A stretch of DNA of 64,000 bases from Corylus avellana (Eukaryota; Streptophyta; Magnoliopsida; Fagales; Betulaceae), in assembly GCF_901000735.1 (NCBI RefSeq), contig NC_081541.1, positions 36,908,060-36,972,059 on the forward strand. The letters run 5' to 3'. Position 1 is the stretch's first letter, and each line of letters opens with the position of its first letter. The notes under the pieces are model-generated. The model did no database searches and had not been told where the DNA came from. It was given only the letters and a program-made list of their open reading frames with translations. This document shows, one piece after another, positions 9,882 to 21,106 of the stretch. Made by a program: the position numbers and the translations under genes.

Positions 9882-10411
9882 GAAAAAGACAGTGTCTTAT
9901 CTCTCTTTTTTTTTAAAAAAAATGTTTGTTTGTTTGTATTTTTTTTTTTTTTGGTTTTTTAATTTAGTAGGAGGAAGGGGAAAGGGGATGTCCGGATGTG
10001 TGCATGTTATTTCTTGTTATTCAGTGTGAAGAAGGGGAAAAGGAATGTGTTATCTCTTGTTCGTTATATATCTTCTTGTTCTTGATGTGCTGTAAAAATT
10101 TGCGACGTGTACGGCTAGCAGATGCTACAAGCCTACAATGAACTTTCAAATCTCTTTTTTGTTTTTTTGTTTTTTTGTGAAGTGACATGGCACAACTGTC
10201 TTAATTTTTGAAAGAAAAATGCTATATTTACTCACAATTTTTTTCACTCAAATGTGATTTTTAAAAGTATCATTAAATATGAGCTATTTTTTTTAAAAAA
10301 AAATTAAAGCCTTCTATAAATATGAAAAAAAATTATATAAAAAAATCAAAATAAATGTAGCATTCCACTTTCAGAAAACCTCAGCTTAGCTTTCAAAAAT
10401 TTATTCTATTT
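9882..10411. other. Intergenic DNA with a possible MITE
   Basis: T-rich 3' flank of the MFS relic. Positions ~10212-10375 are bounded by AAATGCTATATTTA and its imperfect inverse TAAATGTAGCATT, suggesting a short MITE. No gene is seen. Confidence 0.4.
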
Positions 10412-10590
10412 TTATTTTAAAAATGTGAAACTGCAAGCATGTCTTGAGGCTTGAACATGATTACTAACCCCATCTAACAAAACTTATCCCAACCACCCAA
10501 ACAAATAAAGTTGAATGCTCCCGATCTTGTTGGCTTTATAGATGAACCCAACCCAACGCACTCAGCATTTACCAATAACATTAATTTACA
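10412..10590. repeat. Duplicated block, copy 1 (partner 44484-44650)
   Basis: Same-orientation similarity at roughly 85-90 % by eye, with anchors GCAAGCATGTCTTGA and GCTCCCGATCTTGTTGGCTT. The block is non-coding. Confidence 0.75.
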
Positions 10591-10637
10591 TAACCATCCT
10601 TTTAATGAATGAATACTCTATAAGTCTATATAAAAGC

Positions 10638-11100
10638 TGAAAGAATTTGGGAGAAAATTATATAAACATAAAAGAAATACTAACCTCTGGCCATTGTTGT
10701 TTAAGCACTTGAATTGAATACTTGTTGAACGTTTGTAGAATTCACAATCTCAAAACCCTCAATTTGCAATCCTAGAACCCTCACTTTGTTGGAGAGTGAT
10801 AGATAAGGATTTTTTGCCTATCTATTTTTCACGTTAAAGTTGTGATCGATGGATATTACAGGCTTGTCTTTTATATAGGCCAAGACCCCTATCCACTTCT
10901 CTTATGTTGCTTCCTTCCATCAAGGGAGACAACACTTGATGAAAATAAAACACCTTTTCACCTTTAGTAGTTAACTGTACTTTAATTACGCAAAGTTTTT
11001 TTTTTTGTTTAATAAAAATTATATATAATATACTATAGACATATAATATATGTGACATGTAGGCCACCTTAAGTCTCCTGATAGAAGATTAATTCTAATA
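10638..11100 (-). repeat. Copia 3' LTR
   Basis: 463 bp on the plus strand from TGAAAGAATTTGGGAG to ATTCTAATA, matching 17194-18294 minus its insertion. It ends at the polypurine tract starting 11101. Confidence 0.85.
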
Positions 11101-11427
11101 TTCTCCCACTTGGCTCACATGACACATTTTAAAATTGTTTGGGTAACTAAAACTGTATATGGCCAAATTGAAAACTACTAACGCTTTAGTTTCGCTTTAA
11201 AGAGAGATACAATACACGACTCATGGCAGTTATGTTATTATATCAACATTTCCTTCCATGTATTACAATGTATGAATCTTTCAAAAATAAAATCTGTATA
11301 TGGTATAATTCTTTATGAATAGCTTCCAATAAGTTATTCTTGGTCTAACTGTATTGGAGAAAATACTTTATGTGCACAAAAATAAACATTGTTTTGACAA
11401 TGAACGAGTACTCTAAATAACAAGAAT
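11101..11427 (-). other. Copia 3' untranslated region
   Basis: Lies between the end of the RNase H frame and the polypurine tract beside the 3' LTR. No coding signal. Confidence 0.6.
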
Positions 11428-14364
11428 TTAATCAAGCATAAAATGAGCCACTAATCCCAAGCTCTCTACATGTTTCGAAAATGTCTTTATTGAGAGCCCT
11501 TTTGTCATGGGATCTGCAATCATAGAAGTTGTACTTGTATGCTCTATAGAGACTTCTTGTTCCTTAATCCTCTCTCTGATAGCAAGATACTTTATGTCAA
11601 TATGTTTGGTTCTGCTCCCACTTTTGTTATTCTTGGAAAAGAAAACTGCTACCAAATTATCACAATAAATTCGTAACGGCTTGGATATTGGATCCATAAC
11701 TTGAAGCCCTATGATAAAATTTCTTAACCATTTTGCCTATGAAGTCGCTTCAAAGCATGCTATGAACTTTGCCTCCATAGTAGATGATGCAATTATCGTC
11801 TGCTTGGTGCTCTTCCATGATATAGCACCTCCTGCCAACATAAAGACATATCCCGAAGTGGATTTTCTATAGTCTTTACAACCCGCAAAGTCTGAGTCTG
11901 AATATCCAACTACTTCTAGATAATCTACGTTCTTATAAGTCAGCATATGATTCTTGGTTCCTTGTAAATATCTCATAACCTTTTTAGCAGCCTTCCAGTG
12001 TTCCATTCCAGGATTACTTTGATATCTTCATAACATTTCTATTCATATGCAATGTCAGGTCTTAAACAAACCTGTGCATACATTAAACTGCCAACAGCAG
12101 ATGCATAAGGAATACTTTCCATTTCTTTCTTTTCCAAAACATTTTTCGGACATTGACTTAAATTGAATGTATCACCCTTCAATAGGGGTGCCGCATTGGG
12201 TTTACATTCATGCATTCTGAATTTTTCCAAAACTCTTTCAATATAGGCTTTATGAGACAGACCTAACATCTTTTGAGACCTGTCTCTATGAATCTCAATG
12301 CCTAAGACATAAGAGGCTTCACCTAAATCCTTCATTTCAAAGTTTTGGGAAAGAAATTGTTTAGTGTCATGCAGTAGACCCAAATCATTAGTTGCAAGTA
12401 AGATATCATCAACATATAGGACTAAGAAAATAAATTTACTTCCACTAAATTTTTGGTATATGCAATTATCCACAATGTTCTCCGCAAATTCAAATGAAGT
12501 AATAACATTGTGAAATTTTAAATACCATTGACGGGATGCTTGTTTTAGTCCATATATAGATTTCTTTAACCTGCAGACTAATTGATCACCTTTATCAAAA
12601 CAAAACCCCTTCGGGTTGTTTCATGTACACCTCTTCTTCAAGACTTCCATTAAAGAAAGCCGTTTTCACATCCATCTAATGTAGCTCTAAATCAAAATGA
12701 GCTACTAATGCCATGATTATTCCAAAGGAATCCTTTTTAGAAACTGGAGAGAAAGTATCATGGTAATCAATACCTTCTCTTTGTGTGAATCCCTTAGCTA
12801 CAAGTCTAGCCTTATATCGATCGATGTTACCTTTTGAGTCTTTCTTGGTTTTATAAACCCATTTACAACCAATGGCTTTAACTCCTTTAGGTAACTCGAC
12901 AATTTCCCAAACTTGATTTTTAGCCATAGATTCTATTTCTTCTATCATGGCATTATACCAAAATTTTGAGTTTTCTTCACTCATGGCATGTGAAAATGAA
13001 AAAAGGTCATCCTTAGGTCCGACATCAAAGTCAGATTCTAATAGGTATACATAATAATCACCAGAAATGCTTAGCCTCCTTACTCTTGAAGATCTTCTTA
13101 ATTCTACAGTCTCATCCACATTATGTAGATATTGATTTGCAGACTCCACATTGACATGTTCCTCTTGAGGTGGTGGTAGTTCTTGAATTGATTGTTCTTC
13201 AAGGATATCTGGTTGATTTTCTTGAAAAATAGTCAACTTATTTTGTTTCACGGATGTTGTATCTGAATTCCGTGTTTCCTCCCACTCTATCTTTTGAGGA
13301 ACATTACTCCCACTAATGTCAAGAGCCTCAATAAATTTTGCATTTCTAGCTTCAACAATTCTAGGCGTATGTGAGGGACAATAAAATCTATAACCCTTAG
13401 AATTTTCTGCATAACCAATGAAATATCCACTGACTGTTCTCGGATCCAATTTCTTTAATTGTGGATTGTAGACCCTAACCGCAACTAGGCAACCCCATAT
13501 ATGAAAATGTCTTAAACTCGGTTTCCATCCTTTCCATAACTCAAATGGCGTTTTGGGAACAACCTTAGATGGAACTCTATTTAAGATATATATAGAAGTT
13601 TTTAAGACCTCACTCCACAAAAATAAAGGAAGATCACTCTTGCTAATCATACTTCTTACCATATCCATAAGGGTGCGGTTTTGGTAAGGTGAACCCGGCA
13701 TCGTATATTGAGCAATAATCCCTTCTTCTTTGAGAAAATTGGCAAATGGACCCGGTCTTTGCCCAGACTCTGTGTATCTACCATAATATTCTCCACCCCT
13801 ATCAGATCTTACGATCTTAATTTTCTTTTCTAATTGTCTTTCCACTTCCCTTTTATATGTTTTGAAAGCATCTAGTGCTTCAGATTTATTAAAAAGGAGG
13901 TAAAGATACATAAACCGTGAATAGTCATCAATAAATGAGATAAAATATCTCTGACCGTTCAAACATGGGGTACTAAATGGTCCACAGATGTCAGTGTGTA
14001 TGATTCCAAGTATTTCTTCACTCCTCTTGGCACCTTTACTAGTCTTGTTGGTTTGCTTTCCCTTTATGCAATCCACACAAGTACCAAAATCTGAAAAATC
14101 TAGACCCTTAAGGACTCCATCATTTATTAGCCTTTTGATTCTCTCTACGAAGATATGTCCCAATCTCCTATGCCATAACATAGATGATGACCCATCAATA
14201 ATGTTGCGTTTATTGCCAATATCATGCATAGTTAAGAGACTTTGTTCATAAATGGGATCTAAATTTAATTTATATAAACCATTGACTAAGATTCCTAAGC
14301 CAACATCTGTAGATTTTTTAAACAAATAGACATTTGACCCAATAAAATTAAATTCAAACCCCAA
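11428..14364 (-). pseudogene. Copia pol: integrase, reverse transcriptase, RNase H (broken)
   Basis: From 14364 downward: a GAG-pre-integrase region with LWHRRLGH; integrase core with HTDICGPF and RSDRGGEYY (first two catalytic Asp); then the third catalytic Glu region is deleted, because GSPYQN joins directly to RTLMDMV where relatives have an intervening GVAERRN-type stretch. Reverse transcriptase follows with [11 protein letters not shown] and the LYVDDILLA catalytic box (12473-12039), then RNase H with YSDSDFAGC and ADPMTKGL (12006-11428). Internal stops and shifts occur at about 12676, 12480, 12039, 12007 and 11737. The integrase deletion alone would stop self-integration. Confidence 0.85.
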
Positions 14365-14556
14365 AGGTACTAGTTTAGATACAGAAATTAATTTTTTTGA
14401 AAATGAAGGAACATAAAAGGTGTTTACAAGGTCTAAAATATATCAATTTTCTAAAATAAGTCTAAAGGTTCCTATAGCCTCGACATGCGAACGCATCCCA
14501 TTTCCTGAATAGATGCCTTGTTCACTTCCCATCGGTTTCCTTAGGCTGAAAAATCC

Positions 14557-15454
14557 CTACATGATATTGACAACATGAATTGTAGTACCCGAATCAATCC
14601 ACCATGTATTATGATGAGTATCTATGAAATTAGATTCATAACACACTAGAGAATTGAGATTAACCTTTTTCTCGAGCCATTTTTTGTACTTTAGGCAATC
14701 CTTCTTTTTGTGCCCCTTTTTATTACAGAAGAAACATACATATTTATTTCCATAAGGCTTGAATGATGCTTGTCCATTCTTCTTCCATTTAATTTCAGCA
14801 CCTTTACCCTTTTTCCCTTTGCCCTCTTTATGAGTCACAAAATGTGCACTCTCCAAATTTTCATGTTTCAACCTCTCCTCTTCTTGTACACACATTGTTA
14901 GAATTTCATTAATGGACAACTTTTCCTTATGTGTGTTGTAAGAAATCTTAAATGGTCCATATGAAATGGACAAGGAATGACTCTGAAATCTCAATTTCTA
15001 AGGACTTAAGTTGTGCAGCAATGTCCCTCATCTCCATTATGTGCTCACGCATACTCCTAGATTTGTCATGTTTCATAATTGACAACTTGTTCATTAGAGT
15101 GCTAGCTAATGCCTTATCAGAACTAACAAATTGTTCTTCAATGGCCTTTAAGTAGTCCTTTACCTTATCACATGGAGGAATTGAACCTCTAATGCTCTTA
15201 CTAATATGTGACTTAATGAGCATTAGACTTAATCGGTTTGACCGCTCCCACTTTTCATATGTAGTTTTTTCTACTAACGAACTTGTTTCAGTGGGCACGG
15301 GTGGTTCCTCCACACGCAATGCAAAGTCTAGGTCTGTGCACCCTAATGTCAAGAGAATTTTGTCTTTCCAGTCCGAAAAATTATCTCCATTTAAAAATGG
15401 AATATGAGAAGATTCATTATTTAAAACAGATGAAACAGTAGCTGCAATAACCAA
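14557..15454 (-). pseudogene. Copia gag and protease start (frameshifted)
   Basis: The ATG at 15454 begins a 168-codon frame with the Copia gag fold (LNGDNFSDWKDKILL near residue 22). A frameshift near 14970 moves into the 14994-14557 frame. That frame carries a perfect CCHC zinc knuckle (CFFCNKKGHKKKDC) for RNA packaging and then WWIDSGTT, the aspartic protease active site (DSG). The protease continues only in broken form into the pol frame. The gap between stop and pol is ~190 bp of decayed frame. Confidence 0.8.
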
Positions 15455-16609
15455 GAATAGGCATTAACGCTTTGAAATAAACACAAACTATAGTATGAAT
15501 CAACCAATGTCAAATTCATAAACAAATCAAAATCTCCCTGTGGGTAAAGATCGCATTATGCATAAGATTTGTTTGTATATCTTCATAATAAGACTAGTAA
15601 ATTTTGTAAATGCTTAAGGAAAAATAGATCCTGCACCTGTGGGTATTAGGTATCCAATTTTTCTAATAACTTTTTTTTTTTACTGTCTTATTCTAATTAA
15701 GTCATATAAAATGATCACTTCCCTGTAGAGCAAAGTAATTACTATGACAACTTAATTGCAATATGAAATGCCATTATAAAAATTTCACATCATTGTGTTT
15801 TAAGATGCTGTGGCTATTCTTAATGCACAATAAAAGGCACTTTCCATCATTAAATCTGTAATTTCATAATGGCATAACATTGTATATATAAATAAGTAAA
15901 TGTATATCAAACCAAAACAACACATGCCTTGATGGTAAAGTCGGCTATGCCAAACCAAGTACTGTGGGGTTCGAATCCCACTGCTGGCAAATCCCCATTG
16001 GTTGAGGGAATTTTTTTTTTTTTTTAAGTGGCGCATGTATTGGACGCGCCAAGTACGCGAGTGGGCTGCATTCGGGTAGGGAACTTCATCCCCTACCTTC
16101 AGCCGGGTCTGAAAAACGGATCTGGGTCGGGTCTCACTCTAAACGGGTCTAAAAACGGGTTTTCTCATTTTTCATCAAATTTTCGCACTGAAACCCGATT
16201 TTATAACATGGTTTTGGTTCGGAATCATCAAGACTACTAATTTATGGGTTTGGAAACATATGGGTATTCAAAAACAATGAAAAGAAATCATCATTGAAAA
16301 AAAAAATGGCATGGCCGAAAATCTTAATCTTGTTTTTTTTTTTTTTAACGATTCCAAAAGTTGTAAAAATAGAGTATTTTGCACAATAAAAGACAGCAAG
16401 ATTAATCTTCTAAAACCACTAAAGCATCACAAACATTAAATTTTAAAGATCTGGCCAAACCATGAAACCATACCCATTATGAAACTTGAAACCCAAAACA
16501 AAAATCTCACAACAACCGTAGTCCTAATACAAACATTCAATCATTCTACTAAAATTCAACAGATTGATACTAAACAACATGGCACAGAAGTAGGCTCTGA
16601 TACCACTAA
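15455..16609 (-). other. Copia 5' leader with inserted sequences
   Basis: Untranslated leader between the primer site and gag. It holds a SINE (15916-16028) and a GGGTC/GGGTT-rich stretch (16040-16165) that looks like a decayed hAT-type fragment. The part from 16366 is repeated after the gap from 16953. Confidence 0.6.
15916..16028 (+). mobile_element. tRNA-derived SINE inside the Copia leader
   Basis: The A-box-like GATGGTAAAGTCGG and the B-box GGGTTCGAATCCC are ~40 bp apart, as in an RNA polymerase III promoter. The unit ends in a run of about 15 T, as in oligo-T-tailed plant SINEs. It does not fold into a full tRNA and no target duplication was certain. Confidence 0.65.
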
Positions 16610-16852
16610 TGTAAGAATTTTGGAGAAAATTATATAAACATAAAAGAAATACTAACCTTTGGCCATTGTTGTTTAAGCACTTGAATTGAATGCTTGTTGA
16701 ATGTTTGCTAAATTCACAATCCCAGAACCCTCAATTTGCAATCCTAGAACCCTCACTTTGTTGGAGAGTGATAGATAATGAGTTTTGGCCTATATGTTTT
16801 TCACGTTAAAGATGTGATCAATGGATATCATAGGCTTGTCTTTTATATAGGC
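16610..16852 (-). repeat. Copia 5' LTR start, redundant copy before gap
   Basis: Begins TGTAAGAATTTTGGAG next to a primer site (TGGTATCAGAGCCTA on the minus strand). It is ~95 % identical by eye to 17194-17435 and stops at the N run. It is probably the other end of the same LTR assembled twice, or the other haplotype. Confidence 0.65.
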
Positions 16853-16952
16853 NNNNNNNNNNNNNNNNNNNNNNNNNNNNNNNNNNNNNNNNNNNNNNNN
16901 NNNNNNNNNNNNNNNNNNNNNNNNNNNNNNNNNNNNNNNNNNNNNNNNNNNN
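16853..16952. other. Assembly gap (100 N) with overlapping flanks
   Basis: Sequence right of the gap from 16953 repeats sequence left of it from about 16366: leader, primer site and LTR start. The two contigs therefore overlap by ~490 bp. Confidence 0.85.
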
Positions 16953-17170
16953 AAAATAGAGTATTTTGCACAATAAAAAACAAGATTAATCTTCTAAAAC
17001 CACTAAAGCATCACAAACATTAAATTTTAAAGATCCGGCCAAACCATGAAACCATACCCATTATGAAACTTGAAACCCAAAACAAAAATATCACAACAAC
17101 CATAGTCCTAATACAAACATTCAATCATTCTACTAAAATTCATCAGATTGATACTAAACAACATGGCATA

Positions 17171-17189
17171 GAACCTGGCTCTGATACCA
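17171..17189 (-). promoter_or_regulatory. Copia primer binding site (initiator tRNA-Met)
   Basis: On the minus strand TGGTATCAGAGCCAGGTTC, the exact complement of the 3' end of plant initiator tRNA-Met, four bases from the LTR. Confidence 0.85.
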
Positions 17190-17193
17190 CTAA

Positions 17194-18294
17194 TGAAAGA
17201 ATTTGGAAGAAAATTATATAAACATAAAAGAAATACTAACCTCTAGCCATTGTTGTTTAAGCACTTGAATTGAATACTCATTGAATGTTTGTAGAATTCA
17301 CAATCTTAGAACTCTCAATTCGCAATCCTAGAACCCTCACTTTGTTAGAGAGTGATAGATAATGATTTTTGGCCTATCTATTTTTCACGTTAAAGTTGTG
17401 ATCGATGGATATCACAGGCTTGTCTTTTATATAGGCCAAGACCCCTATCCACTAGGGGTGTCAACCCGGTTCGGTTTTCCAGTTTTTGGCTAAAACCGGG
17501 AACCGGAACCGGGGTACCCCGGTTCTCGATTTTGAGAAACCGGGGTCCCGGTTACCGGTCGGTTCCGGTTTTACCCGGTTTGGTAACCGGTTTTTTTTAA
17601 AAAATTGGTTTTTGGGCTTATTTTAGGCCGGGCTTATTTTAGGTATTGGGCCTAAAATAAACCCATTTCTTTTCATAAGTTGCCCATTTTTTAAAAAATC
17701 TTTTAGTCACTTTGTCTAAATTAAATGGGCTTTGTTGTGATTGTTCCAAATAATTAAAAAATAAACCTAAAAAAGTTCAAAAATCCTAAAAAAATCAATG
17801 TTTTTGCCTATTTGGGCCTTAGAAATAAAAATTTAATTTTTTAAAATACCCTAAACCTAAACCTAAGTGTAAAAAATATTAATATATATAATATATATAT
17901 TAATATATAAATATTATTAAATAAAATGGAAACCCGGTTCCGGTATTCTCGGTAAAAACCGGTACCAGAACCGGGGTACCCGGTTTTTGGATTTTTCAAA
18001 CTGGAACCGGAACTAGGACCCCGGTTTCTCGGTTTCCCAGTTTTTTGGTTCCGGTTTCCTGGTAATTTTTGACACCCCTACTATCCACTTATCTTACGTT
18101 GCTTCCTTCCATCAAGGGAGACAACACTTGGTGAAAATAAAACACCTTTTCACCTTTAGTGGTTAACTATACTTTAATTACCCAAAGTTTTTTTTGTTTT
18201 TTTTAATAAAAACTATATATAATATACTATATACATGTAATATATGTAACATGTGGGCCACCTTAAGTCTCCTGATAGAAGATTAATTCTAATA
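17194..18294 (-). repeat. Copia 5' LTR interrupted by a hAT element
   Basis: Matches the 10638-11100 LTR except for 17453-18080 plus one 8-bp target duplication. It is followed by the AAAGC target duplication. Confidence 0.85.
17453..18080. mobile_element. Non-autonomous hAT element
   Basis: Begins TAGGGGTGTCAA and ends with its inverse TTGACACCCCTA, flanked by a perfect 8-bp target duplication CTATCCAC (17445-17452, 18081-18088). The 8-bp size is diagnostic of hAT elements. Both subterminal regions are packed with ACCGG/CCGGT motifs (17466-17600 and 17930-18065) that form a long imperfect hairpin. The 330-bp centre is AT-rich and has no transposase. Confidence 0.9.
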
Positions 18295-18305
18295 AAAGCA
18301 ACTCC

Positions 18306-18405
18306 NNNNNNNNNNNNNNNNNNNNNNNNNNNNNNNNNNNNNNNNNNNNNNNNNNNNNNNNNNNNNNNNNNNNNNNNNNNNNNNNNNNNNNNNNNNNNNN
18401 NNNNN
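18306..18405. other. Assembly gap (100 N)
   Basis: Placed 6 bases after the Copia target duplication. The right side starts inside a CACTA end. Confidence 0.95.
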
Positions 18406-18614
18406 AAAAATATTTTTTTTGACGTGTTACTCCCGACACGTCAAAAGTTTTTGACGTGTCACTGTAGACACGTCAAAAACCCCAGTTTTTTGACACCTAC
18501 CCTTTTCACGGTCGAGGAACGTCAAAAACGACGCGTCAAGAGAGGTTTTTGACGTGTCAATACCATTGACACGTCAAAAACCCCCAGTCAAAAAAAAAAT
18601 TAATTTTTGTAGTG
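18406..18614. mobile_element. CACTA transposon, right terminus
   Basis: Ends TTTTTGTAGTG at 18614. It has at least five TGACGTGTCA or TGACACGTCA motifs and the family core TTTTTGACACCTACCCTTTT. The rest is in the gap. Confidence 0.8.
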
Positions 18615-19640
18615 TAGGCTCGGAATGCTTAAATGCTCAAGGGAATAAACTTTTCAAAAACATGTGATAATGTGATGATGTAAAAATTGGATTAGACCAA
18701 TTTAAGCTCCACACAACTTTCTGATCAATTCTATGCTACGTCCATATGAACTCCAATCAACTTAGCAAAGACTTACCACCCACTAGTTCTGAAACCAATA
18801 AAATAAGTTATGATTAAACAAATTCTGAAACATTAAATAAAAAAAAAAAGTCATCGAGACCCCGCCATGACTTCACCGGGACCCCGCTGAACCACCAACC
18901 AGACTTTGCCAGGACTCGGTTGAGACCTGGTCGGAACCCCGCTAGGCCTTGGTCAGGCCACCGCCGGGACACCTCCGAGACTCAATTGGGACCTCGTTAG
19001 GCTACCGCTTAGACTTCGTTGGGACTTGACCGGGGCTCAACCGAGAACTCTTTGATACCTAACTGGGACCTAGTCGGGACTAGCTGGGACTTGGCCGAGC
19101 AACCGCTAGGACCTGGCCAGGATAACGCCAGGACGTGGTTGGGACTCCCCTGACCAATATCGGGACTTGGCCGAGACAACGTTGGGACATGGTCGGGACA
19201 ACACTTGGACCCGATTAGGATTTGTTGAGACTTCACTGGGACTTGGTTGGGACTCGATGCGACCCAACCAAGCCACCATCGGAACCCAATCGGAATTCGT
19301 TAGGACCCAATTGAACTACCACCGAGACCCAGTCGGGACCATGCTTGGACTCGGTAGGGAATTTTTAGTTTTTAATATAAGAATGTTTTTATCTTGAAGA
19401 AGGCTTTGTTTGCATTCTTTTGTAAAAGAGATGTACACTATGAGAAATGCTAGGTTTTTTAATTTTTTTTTTTTTTTTTTTTTCTAATCTATATTGACTA
19501 AAACAATAAATACACATAAAATGGTAACACATAATTTGATAATTAAATTTTTGAGAAAAAATAAAAATAAAAATCCTTATGCCTTCTCTTATCTTTATTA
19601 ATTAATAGGATGTTAAATTAGCTAGTATTGTATACTTTGA
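18615..19640. repeat. Block X, inverted partner of 42430-43450
   Basis: The whole stretch, including the GC-rich repeat and both flanks (AACATGTGATAATGTGATGA; TAATTAATAGGATGTTAAAT), matches the reverse complement of 42430-43450. Similarity is around 80 % by eye with indels. No protein is encoded. Confidence 0.8.
18850..19365. repeat. Degenerate GC-rich tandem repeat, ~13-14-bp monomer
   Basis: About 35-40 diverged copies of a GGGACTTGGTCGG-like monomer give a GC-rich island in AT-rich DNA. Open frames across it in both directions are caused by low stop-codon density. The inverted copy is at 42700-43080. Confidence 0.7.
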
Positions 19641-20319
19641 AAGTCAAACACTTGAACCATATTTATCTATGATTTTTTATTATTATTATTATTTGTGTTT
19701 GTCCTCACATTTTTTACTGCATGCCTCCAATCAATCCGTTGAAAATAAATAAATAAATAAAACCTTAGTGAGAAATCAAGGAGCTGGTTCACGTTAAATG
19801 CATTCGCCTGACAACTGTAAGAAATCCAGGAGCTGGTTGACATGCTAAACTCCCACACACATTAGTCAGATGCTAGACTCCACACATCGCAGGCAACACA
19901 CTAAGTTAAACTGCAATCGAAAAGACTTACGAAATCGTGATGTTACCGTGAGAGTGAGAGTGAGACTGACAAACTGACGGACGAGTGATTGGGTGAGCAA
20001 GAGCTTGTGAGTCGTTGACGAAAACAAAGCGAGAGAGAGGGAGAGAGCTTGTGGTGGTGATGGGAGACCCGAGAGTGAACTTGGTCGGACGGTGACGGAC
20101 TTGAACAAACTAGTGCAAGGAACAATCACCTAAACACAAACAAAAAACAACAAGAAAGACATCAAAAAGAAGAAGAAGGTGGGAGGAAAGAAGAAGATGT
20201 ATGGATCATGCAGAGAAAAGATACCGGTATCCCAGTCACAGAAGTTGCTGATCGCCGATTGGAGGGGCAGTTTGTTGATTCTCTCTCTCTGTCTCTGTTT
20301 TGGGACAGACTTCACCTAT
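19641..20319. other. Intergenic DNA, no gene supported
   Basis: Contains GA/CT-rich stretches (20030-20180, 20278-20300) resembling a 5' leader read on the minus strand, but no conserved frame or splice pattern was found. Confidence 0.4.
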
Positions 20320-20660
20320 CAAATTAACACGTAAGTCAACCAGCTGTTATTCATGAAGAATCAGAGTAAAAAACAGAGAAACCACAATCCTAATTCCTAA
20401 TGTGGAAAATAAAGGGACCACGATCCACAATCCAGAATTAGAGTAAAAAACAAAAGGCGCATGTGGTGCTGGATATGTTGCAGAAAGGAGCTAGCTTGGG
20501 TTAATTTATTTACTACTTTTATTCCTGCAATAATGCATGCTTGGGTTTCAGCTTCATTAATCTCTTTCCTTATCAGATAATTATGGGGTAAACAGATTAA
20601 TGAGATATATCATATATGTAATGTAATTTCCATTAATCATTTTCAATATTAAGAGAAGGG
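20320..20660. repeat. Duplicated block, copy 1 (partner 31888-32227)
   Basis: ~340 bp, same orientation, above 90 % identical by eye, sharing long exact runs such as AATAATGCATGCTTGGGTTT. Copy 2 stops exactly where the second L1 begins, so this copy preserves the uninterrupted target sequence. Confidence 0.85.
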
Positions 20661-21056
20661 TTGCCTACATTTGTCATGTAGAACTTGTTTTTTAAAACAA
20701 ATAATAATGTGGAAAATAAAGCCCCTCAATACCTGATTTTAAAAATTGAGCTTTTAAAGGTACCAAAGTGATTATTATTGTACCCCAAAAAAATAAAATA
20801 AAAAATAAAAAAACAAGCATTAACCTCCCACATCTGCTATTTTGCTATCCATTATCCGTACATGTGGATGTGAATGAGATTAGTAAAAATTACTATACGT
20901 ATCCACATACGGCATACCCTTTATATATATAATAAATTCACCAAAATCACATTGTTTTGGTGTTTAATACCATAATGATGTTTTGGATTAAGTATAGGTT
21001 ATATTTACATTGTTTTCAAAAGAAATGTGAAATTAATATGTTTTCAAAATATAGGG

Positions 21057-21106
<50 letters not shown>

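Larger units (their letters stand above)
10638..18294 (-). mobile_element. Near-complete Ty1/Copia retrotransposon with target duplication
   Basis: Both LTRs, a gag-pol region and a perfect 5-bp target duplication AAAGC (10633-10637 and 18295-18299) define the element. After removing the hAT insertion, the right LTR is 465 bp, against 463 bp on the left. Coding is on the minus strand, so the right LTR is 5'. The polypurine tract AGTGGGAGAA adjoins the left LTR. The apparent third LTR at 16610-16852 is best explained by unmerged contig ends around the 16853 gap. Stops, frameshifts and a deleted catalytic residue make it non-autonomous. Confidence 0.85.

Noticed and set aside
14952..15407. Plus-strand frames opposite the Copia gag
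   Set aside because: Antisense shadows of a recognised gag domain.
15916..16028. tRNA gene
   Set aside because: A and B boxes are present, but the acceptor and anticodon stems do not form and a T tail follows. It is a SINE.
18850..19365. Protein genes in the GC-rich block (e.g. 19009-19236 minus, 19167-19397 plus)
   Set aside because: Frames on both strands arise from a stop-poor degenerate tandem repeat and are not conserved in the inverted copy.
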